Assembly: GCA_902728285.1 (NCBI GenBank)
Contig: CACVBU010001241.1
Span: forward strand, 634,860-698,859
Length of the DNA: 64,000 nt
From: Clytia hemisphaerica
Taxonomy: Eukaryota > Cnidaria > Hydrozoa > Leptothecata > Clytiidae
Reading direction: 5' to 3'
Of the stretch, positions 12,819 to 25,300 are shown one piece after another; position 1 is the stretch's first letter, and every line of letters starts with the position of its first letter. The position numbers and the translations under genes were made by a program. The notes under the pieces were generated by a model. It had not been told where the DNA came from, made no database searches, and saw only the letters and a list, made by a program, of their open reading frames with translations.

Positions 12819-14438
12819 ATCGATCACATATCGATCCGTCATCGAGCCGTTCCGATGATCGATCCTATCGAGCGCGGGGGTCTGGTATATATCGCTATAA
12901 AGCTAAGATCACGGGCTTTCATTTAGTAAAAACTGGAACGCTTTAGCATACATAGAAAAAAAGTTTGAAGGGTTCAAAGTTTACGGATAAATGAAACATT
13001 TGGTTTGACGTCAACGAAAGTTGCATAACTTCTGGTGTCTAAAAAGGTGCTATTTTAGCGGAACCAAAATCTCATTTCCGGAATCGCTTATCATTAGGAG
13101 GTGTATGACCCCTCATTTTTTTCTTTTTTGAAGCTCTACAAGATGAACTAGGTTTGATTGCCACCAGAAAAGTTTTAATTTGACCCTGGATTAGAATGGG
13201 AATGGCTACCAACCTGCCTTCAGAATTCAGATCAGTTCAGAGAACTAACAGAGGTTTACCGTGTGCGTAAGAAAATTACGAACAGCTGTTATCAGCTGTT
13301 GTCAGGTTACTAGTCTAGTTTAGGATGTTTTGAAGATTTGCTACATACGAAGTTATACGACAACACGTCTTAGTATATCATATCATACTTACCTACATTT
13401 CAAGTCAAGGTGGTTCTGACATTTATTTATGTCGTATCGATGGACGCCATTTTGGCAAATAATATACCGGAAGACGATGGAGTGTAAATAATTCTAAGTT
13501 AGATTACTGACCATACAATAAGATCATTTAGTTCAAAAAATTAGTTAGAATCTCTATCAAAAAGAAATTTTTTTAAATTCCAATATTAATTTAAAAGTTT
13601 CTAAGTCTTTTAAAATTTGTTTGTGAATAATAAATTCGAACAAATTTTTAACTTTGTATGGTCTGTAAAATAAATGTTACAATTTGAATGCCGGTACGGA
13701 GAAATTTTTTTTTTAAGAAAATGAAAGTAAAAAAGTCGGACATTTTTGTAACAAACTATTAAAATTAAGTTATTATTGTATGGCCATGGATATTATCATT
13801 TGGTTATATCACTATTATATAGTTATAATTATATTTCCATCGTTATTTCAATCTTTATAATATGATCATAGTACTCCATATATTAAATGGCTGTTGGAAA
13901 CAACTGGAAAATTGAGATATCAGAAAACAAGAAAGCTAGCTTGATCGAATTTTTTGGGTAATTTTTTTTCTTCATATTCTGCCTTGATTTCTCACTAGGC
14001 TGTCAGGTACGTAAGGGTATTGTTGTTGTATTTTTAGGATTAGAGAATCAAGTAAGCTATTCAGAATAGAAAAACTGAGCATGGCAAAAACTTACTTTTA
14101 TTGTTTTGCGTTAATAGTCAATAACAATCAGTCTAAACTTAAACTTACTCCTATATCAGGATTAGAAACTAGGCTAGTCTTACCTCTTTTATCTTTTCCT
14201 TTACAACAATACAATGCTGATAAGTTGACACTTAACACATGTGTACATGTACATTGACAAGTAATCCCTGATCTGAGAGAAGTTTTTATAGAAATCTGGC
14301 AACAAAAATAAAAGTGGTCTCTTCTACTGATTGCTTCTCAGCGCTCCTTTGCAGCTGTTTATCAAATTTCCACCAATGAGGTTGCAGCATTTCAAACAAC
14401 CCTTCTTTTTGGCACCCATGGCCTTTCAGTGCCTTGCA

Positions 14439-15012
14439 CAACAGGCGCTGTAAAAACGACCCTGCCGACTAGTCATACTCCCCGGACAGTCCGGCGGGGT
14501 ATTTGTTTCCCGCATCCGGGGATTTTTTCATTTATTTTTGAGACTTACCCCGGACACCCCGGACTGACCGCGCGGTCTGGAGACGGGCAAAAATGGCAGC
14601 GTGAGCATTTCTCCGACTTTCAAAAAATGATGTTGGTGTGGTCAAGTGCCGGACAGAGTAACTTTACTTTAGCGTTGCACAAGTGTTTCAACCGGTATTC
14701 CAACAAAGCCATATTTTGGTTTGTACAGAAATTTTGCCCGCTCAAATCTAAACAACAAAATGGTCAATCTCACTAAAGCAAAACATTGCGGCCACGACAT
14801 TTCCCTGGCTGACCGCGCACTAACCTTATCCGGCCGTGCGGTTTGCTTCGCACCATACCCTGGACATTTGAAAACGCCTCAAAAGAAAATGTCCGGGGTA
14901 TTTTTTCCTCGCGCGTAATGGTGCCCCCAGACGTATGTCTGGTGATATTATCATTTATTTTCAACCCCGGACAAATACCCCGGACTGTCCGGAGGGTCGT
15001 CTGTAAAATCCT
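14439..15012. mobile_element. GC-rich inverted-repeat element with TCCGGGG subterminal words
   Basis: The ends (GTAAAAACGACCCTGCCG ... GGACAGTCCGG.GGGGTATTTGT) are inverted at 14955-15012. The word CCCCGGAC or its complement occurs many times near both ends. It is a sharp GC island in AT-rich DNA. Short open frames across it (14429-14776 and both strands of 14721-15046) follow from base composition. Confidence 0.6.
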
Positions 15013-15054
15013 ACCCTTCATATATTTGTTTCAATCCGTGGCTTAGATTTTGGA

Positions 15055-15440
15055 AAACCTGGAAATATGATAAATTTTCAGAAAAATCAGGGAAACTCAG
15101 GGAAACCCAGGGAAAAATTTTTTTTTCCAAGTCTGCTCAGGGAAACTCAGGGAATTTTATTTTTTGAAGAATGAATGGAAAAAATAGATTTAAAAGTTTC
15201 TTTAGTTTTAAAGTGTTTATTCATATGCAGTATTTTAGCTTTAATTTTTACCTTAGTTTTACCATTTGATTTGTGTGCCTTTTGTTTAAAGATACATCTC
15301 TTTTGACTCTGCTTAGTTTTTATGGTTTGCTTGATACTCAGGGAAAAAATAGCTAAAATGAGGAATTTCTCAGGGAAAAAACCTTTGAAAATTGATTAAA
15401 ATTCAGGGAAACTCAGGGAGTTTTATTTTCGAAGGTCTGT
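15055..15440. repeat. CAGGGAAACTCAGGGA repeat element
   Basis: Clusters of CAGGGAAACTCAGGGA occur near 15085-15150 and 15395-15425, with a GAAGGTCTGTCTGAACCCTG terminus at the right. The left terminus is diverged. MITE-like, no gene. Confidence 0.45.
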
Positions 15441-15987
15441 CTGAACCCTGATTTTGATAAAGAATAGGTGCAAAAAAGTGAAACATAGAAAAGTTTCATT
15501 TTTCATTGCATTAATCGAAATGGGGGATTAGGAAAATTTTCTATGTTTAGTTTTTTTGCACAAACCCCTGTAACTATGGGCAAGCACCCCGTTGCTAAGA
15601 TGTTGGCTTGAAATCGAAAACGAAACCACTCTCAAAACGAAAGTAAAATCGGCCCGTACTCGAAATCCCGTAATCTTGATATATAGACCTTTTCGCCTTG
15701 CCTTTCCGTCTTCCATATTGAATTGTATGCAAAAATTATGGTTGTCGAATTGCCATGGTGAAATTCCTTTAGAAAGTATGCAAAACATATGCAAAAAGAA
15801 AGTATTAATATAAAACTTACGTATGCATACCGTCAACTGCTCTACTTGGCACTTGGGACTATCTGACAAAACACCATGCCATGGACGGCAATTTGGCCAC
15901 TATTACACCGAACCTCCAAAGTCATGATTTGAGTTATTGAACGGCGTATTAAAAAATACATGATTTCTCTTTTGCACTGAGTAGGCT

Positions 15988-16660
15988 TTTAAATCGAAAT
16001 ATGAAAAAAATCTGTAGTGGAACACACGCGAGCGTTTGTGCACGCACTCTAAGAGGAATGAAGAAGTATGATTGATAAACTTGGTGGAGTTATCAAAACA
16101 AATTTGTTGTCAAAGAGATTTAACAGTAAGTGAAAATACAGACCAGACATCAAACAGTCCCATGTTTCGACCAATCGTCCCAAGTTAGAGCAGTTGACAG
16201 TGCTGCTTTCAGTTTGCGTGTTTTGAAAGTTTGATGTGTGTATATACCGTCAACTGCTCTAACTTGGGACGCTTGGTCGTAACACGGGACCGACTGATAT
16301 CTGGTCTGTATTTTCACTGACTGTTAAATCTCTTTGACAACAAATTTGTTTTGATAACTCCATCAAGTTTATCAATCATACTTTCTGTCATAGCATCTCA
16401 TGATAAGAGAGAAATAGAGAACGCCCGCCGCCTAACTGCCTATCGCCAGATGGGATTAACAAATAATGAGTGTGTAACTTGCCGCACAAGTGACATCAAA
16501 CGCTCCATTGTTTGGCCACTAATTTGTTCTTCTTCGTTCTAGACATCACGTGTGTTTCACTATGAACTTCTAAATTGAAATATGAAAAAAAACCGTAGTG
16601 CGTCGTAGTGAAACATGTGTGAGTGTCTGTGCGCTCTGTGCTTGAGGAAAAAGGATAAAT
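15988..16660. repeat. About 85-100 bp direct repeats flanking a long palindrome
   Basis: 15988-16070 and 16566-16655 share AAAT.GAAATATGAAAAAAA, then GTAGTG and a CACACGYGAG/GTGTGAGTG region, in direct orientation. Between them lies the long hairpin 16064-16386. The direct repeats may be LTR-like or part of a composite element. Confidence 0.5.
16064..16386. mobile_element. Long near-perfect palindrome (arms about 135 bp, loop about 50 bp)
   Basis: Left arm 16064-16198 and right arm 16249-16386 are inverted copies with few mismatches. They share AAGTATGATTGATAAACTTG, GAGTTATCAAAACAAATTTG and CAAGTTAGAGCAGTTGAC. The transcript would fold into a stable hairpin. A further CCGTCAACTGCTCTA copy lies at about 15831. 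A foldback transposon is the likely origin. Confidence 0.75.
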
Positions 16661-18002
16661 CGACGACAGCACGATGGAGTGTTTGACGGCATTCGCACGG
16701 CAAATTACAGACTGGTTATTTGTTCATCATATTGTGCGGTAAGGGCTTATTAGGTAGGGTGCGCACTTGTTGGGATTTTTGGCGCGGAACAAGGAAGAAT
16801 TCACCGAAATGAACTTCAATGCATTAGTACTTACCTTTAAATCATTCAAATCTTTTCATTCTTTTTTTCCTAAAATATTGATGTTTTTCGACGTCAAGGT
16901 GAAAACACGACCTAGCGCTCATTACGACACCAGAAAATTCTTGACCAACATGGAAACAAATGGCTGTTGCTAATGAGCATCTTTTCAATCGCGGGTTTTT
17001 TAGATTAGGCTACAATCTATCACATGCTACTTTATTTGAAAATCTACAGGCCCTCTGGAATTTCGAAAAATATAAAAAATTGTGATTTTTCTACAAGAAA
17101 AGTAGTATACATCACCTGAAAGCTGAGGTTTTCAGCTTTCTAGTTTTAAAATTTGTTTTTAGCTATCATTTCCAGCTCACTAGCGATAAGCCAAAGTTTA
17201 ACAGTCAATCAGGTCGATTTTCAGACTGTGCCAGCAAAACTCTGCATGCCCTGTCACACGGAAGGCTAGATTTCATCTGCCATTTTTTGTGCTTTCAAAA
17301 AATTATTTCTTGCTGGTGCGGGGTAAGCAGACAATTCTTTAGAAAGGTAATTTTTTATGTTTTGAATATTGAATAACTTTGGAAATACTTGTATGACCAA
17401 TTTTAATAAACGACTCCTTATTTTTCTCACAAAGGTAATCACTGGAGGGAAACATGCACAGACTCCAATTTATAGACCAACTAAAGCAGTATTATTCTCT
17501 TCAAAGTGTTGACATGGAAACATAATGACAAAATTACTTGACATAAGAAAAACGTACTTCATTCAGAATCACTTTTCTTTTCCCACAACAACATGTTATA
17601 AGTTTCGAGAGCGTGATTGTATATGACTCCTCTGCATACCTTCCCCCGTTTTTGCAACTTGTTTAAAAAATATAAAAACTGGATGCATACCAAAAGGATA
17701 AAAGGAGAACAGTGATTAATTTTCTGCAATTCTGGTCCATTATAAACTGGCCCTTTATTTTTTTTCTTTTTCTTTTTGCTGTCTCTACGACGTCTCTACA
17801 GCGGCCGAGAGGGTGGGGAATATTGTGTGGGGAATATTGTGTGGGAGGAGTGCACACTATGAGCTATCTATGTTAATGGTACCAAGTTAAAAAAGTATAC
17901 GTTATGTTACATTTTCAATTAATCTTTTAAGTTACAATGGTATGATGGTTGAAATTGATAGTGAAATGTTGTGTTCTTTGTACATTCAAATTTTTTTTTT
18001 AG

Positions 18003-20604
18003 ATATGAGACTGCAAAATGAATAATGAAAGTAGTGAAAAATTAATTAATGAGCGTACACCTCTAAAAAAATCTGTCAGTTTTGACAGTCAGACTCGTGC
18101 TCCAAGTCACATTCTTAACATTAATAACAAAATGAATGGAACAAGAAAACGAGCCCAAAGTTTAAGAGATATGGCAAGTTCAAAAAGTGATGAAATTGTC
18201 AGTGGCGTTCGAGTAAAATCAAACAAAAGAGCCTCCAAAAGAAAGCCCACTGATCATCGTCTTGTTGAAAAGAACGGTAAAAGAAATGTCAAATCTAGAC
18301 ATTTACCACGTGATCGTTATCTTCAAGATATTTTTACAACAATTATTGATGCAAAATGGAAATGGATGCTGGTTGTCTTCACCTTGTTTTATCTTGGTTT
18401 GTATCATATTATACCTTTTTATTACCTTACTTTTACCTTTCTAAGTACATATTTGTGGTCACGGGGGAGATTTCCTAATAAACTCATGAAAACTAATCAA
18501 ACCTTCTTAGGTCAAATGTTTCCTTAACTTATTTACCTATTTTTGCTAGTCAGTTAACCCTATTCATCCTAGGCTTTTAAGGGCGGTTCAAAACTAGGGG
18601 GGGGGGGCTTTTCCTGTACCACCCCTTTAAACTTTTGATCCAGTGGGTCTTTTTGGATGAAATTTGGCACACAAGATCCTTGTCACATAAGGCAACTTTT
18701 GACGAAAAATCTTTTTGATGGACGTTACTCGTCATGCCCAAAGTGAGCAAAAACTGAAAATTTCCTTTGTTCTTATAAATAGCTATTGTATTCTAACAAA
18801 TGCTTTAGAAAAAAGTTACTTGAGTCTAAAATGCTTATTTTATCCTAAATATTCAATAAATTACGCTTTAAACAATATATATCTGACATAAAAAATAAAT
18901 TTGTATTGGAAAAGTGTCAATTTTTGTGACACTTTTTTTTTAGTAATGTCATCATGCTCATAATGTCATCATGCTCAAGGTGTCAAATTTTTTATTTATT
19001 TTGAAGCTAAATAAAAGTTAGGAATTTACAGAAAATTTCATGGCAAAAACTCTATTATTTCAGGAGCTATTACCATTAATCTGACCTCCACCCCCCTAGG
19101 ACGAATAGGGTTGAGAGAATATGAAAACTTATTCTTCATAAACAGAACAACGTTCATAACAACATTTCATCATTATGTTGCATCTATCTCTTTTTGATAA
19201 TTCTTGACTTGAATGATGGTAGGTTAATCTTTTTTCAAATTTAGGATCATGGCTAGCTGTGGGTTTTCTATGGTGGCTAATACTCATTTCACACGGTGAA
19301 AAGTGTTTTACAAACGTAACAAATTTCACAGAAGCTTTTTTGATGTCAATAGAGACATCAGTTACAATTGGTTACGGTACCAGGCAGATCACTTCGGAAT
19401 GTCCTCAGGCAGTTCTACTTTTAATCATTCAAGCGTCACTCAGTTGTTTAACAGATGCAGTCATCATGGGTTTAATTTTCACCAAGGTGGCACGTCCAGG
19501 AAAGCGACAGAGTACCATAGTTTTTTCAGAGAAAGCAGTTGTTAACAAAAAGGATGATAAATACTGTCTCATGTTTAAAATTGCTGATGTACGAAAACGC
19601 CAACTTGTTGAGTGTCATGTGCGGTTGCATCTATTTCGAAGATATAAAACTTTAGAGGGTCAATTCCTCACCCAACAAGACCAACTGCGAGTGGGTATGG
19701 ACTGGTATAACATTCGTGATGACAGTGATAGACTCTTTTTAATGACACCTTGTAATGTAGTACATGTAATAGACAGGAAAAGTCCTTTTTATCATATTTC
19801 TAAAGAGAAGTTGATGGCTTCAGATTGGGAATTGGTTGTCATTTTAGAAGGTATTGTTGAAGCAACAGGTTGCACATTACAAACACGTACATCTTATTTA
19901 GCTGATGAAGTTATTTGGGGATACGACTTTGTTGAAATGGTATGTTTGCCCTGTTTTTATATATTTTATAAGGTTTATTATGTCCCGTCTCGTCTTTCTC
20001 TTTGATAATTCCGTTGAAAAAAAGGAAACTTTAAATTACCTGTCATAAGAAGAAGGAGTTCTTTCTATTTCAATACCATAATTATCAATGTTTCTTTCTA
20101 GTGTGCAAAAGTTTCTCTCAAACTGGCAAGTAGTATAATGAAAAAGTGTAAATGGTTCTAATGAGACTCTAGACTGCTAAATAAAGGAGCAGGCATCCTC
20201 GTAAATAAAAGCCATTCATATTTTGTTTCTCTTGCATTGACTACACAATCTCAAACTTAAAATTCATGCAATAGATGAGTTAAGGGCTAAGCATTTGCTA
20301 CTTTCAGTTTTATAATATTTCATAATTTTCATCTCAGGCTGATGATTGGACAGAGGACGAAGGTATTCTTTACAATTTGGCTGACATCAATAACATAGAA
20401 CGTTGTATGTACAACATGCCAGAATGCAGTGCGTCTTCATATTATAAGAAAATTTTGAAAGACCCAGACCCAAATGATGTTTATGGAGAACAGGATGAGC
20501 TTTGGGACGACGAGAATTTTATACCACCCGGTTTTGCCACTGGTCGAGTTTTACCAACTCATAAAGAGTTAACCACAAGTGATAATAATTCTGTATTTTC
20601 ATAG
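18003..20604 (+). CDS. Inward-rectifier potassium channel (Kir), complete coding region
   Basis: Coding exons 18018-18396, 19245-19939 and 20338-20604 join in frame to 446 aa. A polypyrimidine/AG acceptor at 18001-18002 implies an upstream non-coding exon. The protein forms tetrameric K+ channels that hold the membrane near the potassium potential. The domains follow Kir order. A basic N-tail comes first, then the RLVEKNGKRNV and RYLQDIFTTIIDAKWKW slide-helix region and TM1. The pore loop follows, with filter TIGYG (GYG 19370-19378) and cysteines in KCF and SECP, then TM2. The cytoplasmic beta domain has DVRKRQLVECHVR, VVILEGIVEATG and TRTSYLADEVIWG. Asp at 19454-19456 in TM2 sits at the rectification-controller position, expected for strong rectifiers. 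The acidic C-tail shows no clear orthology to one vertebrate Kir class. Intron 1 holds a piggyBac-like MITE. Confidence 0.95.
18558..19110. mobile_element. piggyBac-like MITE in Kir intron 1
   Basis: The ends CCCTATTCATCCTAGG and CCTAGGACGAATAGGG are inverted. TTAA precedes the left end (18554-18557) and TTGA follows the right (19111-19114), a TTAA target with one change. The interior holds a G-run and a 19-bp tandem repeat (ATGTCATCATGCTCA, about 18944-18978). Confidence 0.65.
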
Positions 20605-21126
20605 ACGCATCAACAAAATTTAGTATAAAATTTTAAAATTCATATTTTTGTGTAAGATTTTATTTGGGTCTTCTAAACTTTTTGAATCTCTCAAGTTGTC
20701 AATTTAAAATGTTAAATGTATAAGGAAATTGTAAATTTTTTAAAAATATATATACAATTTTTCTTTTCCTGCTTTAGTTTTTAGCTCGAATACTTATGTT
20801 TTACTTTTGCCATTGTTTTTACACAACACCTTTTTTTTAAATGTTTTTAGCAAGAAATGGGTATCACAGTTTTATATATTATCATGTATTATATGAATTA
20901 TGCATATAAGTTTAAATTGTAAATTTTAAAGCATTGATATAGAGGAGATTATAATTGTAAATTAAATTGTAATCAGCACACAAGTTTTTATTTTTTTTAA
21001 GATTACTTTTTTGAGAACAACAATCTACTAAGCTACACCCAGGCTGTAAACTTTTATTTTGATATTTTAGGTTTCTGGTTTACCGCCTGGCCTATCTAAA
21101 GCGATTTGCATTCCAATATCGGTACT

Positions 21127-21331
21127 GTGCCTGTCTAGATTTTTTCGAAGCTGAGTCGATGTAATTTTGTAACTTACCTACATACATTTATGATTAAATT
21201 TGTTCGTTAACTTTGAATTTTAACCGTTATTGTGCCTGTCTAGATTTTTTCAAAGCTGAGTCAATGTAATAATTGTAAGATACATACATTTATGATTAAA
21301 TTAGTTTGTTAACTTTGAATTTTAACCGTTT
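21127..21331. repeat. Tandem duplication, period 105 bp, downstream of Kir
   Basis: Two copies start with GTGCCTGTCTAGATTTTTTC at 21127 and 21232 and end with AACTTTGAATTTTAACCGTT. They lie before the AATAAA at 21411-21416, so they are probably transcribed in the Kir 3'UTR. Confidence 0.75.
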
Positions 21332-21410
21332 TTATACATATGTTATATCACCATTAAGTAATTTCTGATTTTAATTTCCATTGTTTTGTTCTATCTCTCC
21401 TTTTATAGTT

Positions 21411-21416
21411 AATAAA
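21411..21416 (+). promoter_or_regulatory. Possible Kir poly(A) signal
   Basis: First AATAAA found downstream of the Kir stop, about 800 bp away. Motif evidence only. Confidence 0.4.
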
Positions 21417-21556
21417 ATATTTTACAACTTGTCTACGAGTCTTGATTTTTGGTTTTAAGGGCCCTTAACTTTCTGCATAGCGATTCTTTCATATTGTTTA
21501 ATCGAACTAAAAGGGACTAAAAGCTCTAAAATCGAAATGAAGGGTCGCTTATCATT

Positions 21557-21852
21557 AAAGGAATGATCACATGGTTTGAGATATTTGGCATGTGAGTTCC
21601 TTCTATTTCCAATAACAAAATCTCAAAATATTTTTGCCTAACAAAAAGTTGAGAAATATTAGTTGCAAGTTTTCTTACTTTTAGTAAGAATTACAACGAA
21701 AGGATCGTGTAAGAACCCATTTTCAGTAATTTCAAATTATGATATCTCGACTTTGGAATTAATAGTTAGAACAAAATACTTGGAGGCGTTACTTAGGACC
21801 GTAGAAGGATACTACAGGCCAAATATTTCAAACCATCTGATTATCCCTTTAA
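21557..21852. mobile_element. MITE between Kir and MGRN1
   Basis: Inverted ends of about 35 bp begin TTAAAGG.AT.ATCA.ATGG and continue to TTTGARATATTTGGC. The left end starts at about 21557 and the right ends at about 21852. No coding content. Confidence 0.65.
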
Positions 21853-22345
21853 AATTCACTATTTGGTTGACAACATTCCTCTGATTGGTGTTTTATAAGA
21901 GATGGGAATCGACCATAATTATTAGCAATTTTTTAAGCTCGAAATTGTTGACGTTATTGCAGTTTCAGTGAAGAAAGATATTACCATATACTGGGTCCTA
22001 AATTTTGTATCGAATATGGTTGACAACAGTTAAAACAAAAGGGATCTAACACCCATAAAAATATACTCAGCAAAGATTTGCCAAGGGGTTTTCTTGAGTC
22101 TGATTCGCACCCTTATTACAAAGAATACTTGGATGGCACAGGATGAACTCTCTGTTACAATTTGTAAAGAAAATTTCCTTCTAGTTAAATTTACTATACT
22201 AATACTGTTTATTTTCGTTTTATTTTTTAGACTCATTAAGAAATAAAAGGTATAAAATAAAAACATAAAAATGTGAATTGTCGAAAATCATTCATCAATT
22301 GTTGAAATGTGATCTTTTGTTGATATACAAGATAGAAGAGCAACT

Positions 22346-25300
22346 ATGGGGAATTATATCCCATTTGCAATGGGCTTGAATCAAACTGACTCAAATGGTA
22401 TCGAAAATTTGGATGGAAGTAATGCCAGTACCTATCGATATCCACCTAAATCAGGTAACTTATTTTATCTGCTAACTATTGGGCTTTTCCAAAAAAAATT
22501 TGTATATGAGGGGGAGCATATAACATTTTTTGGAAATTTACCCCCCTGACATTGTGAATATTGACCCCCCAGACAGCAGGTCTAACCCCCCGGATAAGCA
22601 TCAGTTGACCCCCTGCACATTAAAAATTACTCCCTAACAAAGCAAAATTACCCCAAAGCAGAGCAAATCTACCCTCCGGAAAAGGCAATTTTTTTAGATT
22701 TTTCACTACCCCGGACACTACATCCTCCACCCCCCCCCATGTACGAACATTTTCTGGAAGAGCCCATTGTGTCCTTATTCACATGACTAAGATTTCAATT
22801 CTCGAAAATTGGATATCTTGCCCTTCTAGTAAGTTTGTGAGATCGAGAATCTATCCAGAGTTTTATCTTTAAGGTTTTATTTTTACATAAGTGTTCCCGT
22901 TTCATATCAGACACATATTTCACCGTGTCGCCCTGTTGTTTTATATTGTGCTGATATAAGCAAAAAATGTTTTTCTTTTCCTCTTTCTGACCAATCTTGC
23001 TCCACATTCGTGTCGATCCAATATCAAAAAGCTTGTAAATTAAAACTAATGAGTAAGCAAACAAAATTAAAATTTATGAATCAGAATGTCAGAACTGAGA
23101 ATAATGTAGGAGAATCTAATTTGTTAAATTTTGTCTTTATTTTTTAATCAGGTGCATATTTTGCCAACCATTTTGTAATGGCAGGCGAACGATTTGATAA
23201 CATCAATTCTGAAACTTTCCTCTTCGGTGAAAACAATGATTTGAATTATTTATCCAGTAAACCAGTACCTGTGAGTATCACCATAGCGTGCAGAGGGGTC
23301 TGAACCCCCCATTTTTATTTCATCCCCCTTATATACACGTGTATCCCCTCTATTTTAAAAATTTTTCGAATCCACGCTATTTTCAGCAGCAGTCCACCAG
23401 TCATTCAAAACCAAAAAAATAGAAATTTGTATTTAAAATTATAAGAAAAAAGAGTTTAACATAGCGCCGAATGCAAAAATTTAGCTACCTACGCCTGTTT
23501 TTTAGTTGTCCCACACCTAAATATCTAAATCAATATAAAATATGATGGATGTTTTGACCAAAGGTTGTTATCCCCCCTATTTTTACTTGACCCCCCCCTG
23601 CCTAAAATCTCAAACCCCCCATTTTATTCGGAAAATCTCCTATCCCCCCTATAAAGCCCTTCTGGAAAAGTTGGACCCCCTCCTTAAAAAAAGGGGGGGG
23701 GGTTCACGATCACATTAATTTTCTTACTTTTATTAAGAGCTCAGCTTACTGTGTTTTACATCCAATCTATACAGCTGCTTGTTGATATTGTAAAAGCAAT
23801 GCACAAAAAATTTTGTTTCTGTTATTATGTAATCAATGTTATTGCAAGCTCAGCATTTAATAATTTAAAAAGTTTAAATATTGTTAACCTGGCTTTAAAA
23901 CAAATTTGTTAAAAATTATACAGGATAAAAATCTTACTGTTTTAAAAGGGAAAAATAATTTTTAGTGGTGTTATCTTACGTTAAAACATTATTCTTTAAC
24001 ATGGATGTGTTGCGTTCCCCAAGAAAATATTTGAAATAACATGACATTGGGCTTTTCCAGAAATAGTCTATACCCCCTATGTTGAGGAGGTGTGACGTCC
24101 AGGGTGGTCTGGAAAATAAAAAATCCAGGGTGGTTAGTAAAATCGGGTTGAAATCCAGGGTGGTCAGTATAGCAAGGTTGAAAATCCAGGGTCGTCCAAA
24201 GAAATGGGAGAAAAAAATCCAAGGGGGTCCTTTTAAGTTTTAAAAAAAGATCTCATCAACCAAGGGAGTACAATTTTTTTCTGGAATAGCCCATTGTTAT
24301 TCTTGAACGCTTCTGCAAGATAATTAATTTGATGTAAAAGATGAGAACTACAAATTTTAAGGGGGTACATTGAAAATTTCTCTCTTTCTCCCCACAGTTT
24401 CCATACCACTCACCAAGTGAAAATGAACCCAGCCACACCATTAGATGTATGGTGCATCTACGAAAAGATTCGCTCAAAATGATCAGGTATGTTCAAGCTC
24501 ATTTCTGCGTATTGGCGAATTATTTTGATGGTGATTTAACGTCTCTGCTCTCCAAAAAGACCTGCTTTTTGGACCTACTTTGGAGGTCCTATAAATTAAC
24601 CCATGTATGTTTGTTTGTTTGTTCGTCTGTTACCAGCTCCTTGTGTTTTGGTTTAATGACATTTTTTTCTCTAAGAGTATATCATTTTTGGACCTACCTC
24701 TGGGTACCCCGGTGGAGGTTCTATAAATTAACCCATGTCCGTTCGTCCGTTACCAGCTTTTCTCAGGATTGGCTCATTAGTTTTTTCTGATTTTTTGCAC
24801 AATGATGCAAAATGGCAATGCCCAGAACGTGACGGAGCCCGATTTTTGAGAAAAAATTTATTTGGGCAAATTTGGGCCAAAAACTACCTAAAAATAGGGT
24901 TTTTTGGACTTTGTGCAAAATCCTGTCATTACTTTTTTCTGATTTTTTGTACAAAGATGGAGGGCAAGATTCTTTAAAGAATGGCTGAAGTGGTTTTTCC
25001 CGGAAAATTCTTATTCGCCTTAAAAAACGGATTTTCGTATTTTGGGGAAATTCCCTATAACCAAATAAGAAAATATAGCTTTTCTCAAAGTTGACTCGTT
25101 ATTTTTTTCTGATTTCTTGCACCAATGATGCAAAATGGCAATGCCTTAAATGTGACGGAGCCCGATTTTCGAAAAAAATATATATTTGGGCAAATTTGGG
25201 CCAAAAACTGCCTAAAAATAGAGTTTTTTGGACTTTGTGTAAAATTCTGTCATTACTTTTTTCTGATTTTTTCTACAAAGATGGAGGGCAAGATTCTCTA

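Larger units (their letters stand above)
9517..12885. mobile_element. 3.4 kb non-autonomous element with long inverted repeats made of ATCGAT arrays
   Basis: The left arm (9517 to about 9640) begins CCAGACCCCCGCGCTCGATA. It is mirrored at the right end (about 12467-12885), which finishes TATCGAGCGCGGGGGTCTGG. TATATA stands immediately outside both ends (9511-9516, 12886-12891) and may be target duplication or part of the terminus. Inside each end are arrays of ATCGAT-containing words. On the left a 12-bp CTATCGA(T/C) type lies at 9750-9840. On the right, ATAATCGATTTATA units lie at 12130-12220 and GATTAACGATCGATGACGAAT units at 12225-12420. Two other transposons sit inside (10814-11565 and 12543-12818). 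No transposase frame was found. Confidence 0.75.
2960..18000. other. Gene desert between P4HA and Kir
   Basis: Apart from the listed elements I see no exon-like stretch with conserved protein on either strand. Unassigned parts (3000-3900, 4200-4960, 8250-9500, 13000-14400, 16660-18000) are AT-rich with poly-A/T runs. A small GGGGAATATTGTGT duplication lies at about 17817-17845. A non-coding first exon of Kir must lie somewhere upstream of 18003. Confidence 0.6.

Noticed and set aside
14429..15046. Several overlapping open frames on both strands
   Set aside because: They coincide with a GC-rich inverted-repeat element. Openness on both strands reflects base composition and palindromy.
15528..15869. 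113-aa minus-strand frame
   Set aside because: Low coding character. It lies in repeat-derived DNA and contains the CCGTCAACTGCTCTA copy of the neighbouring palindrome.
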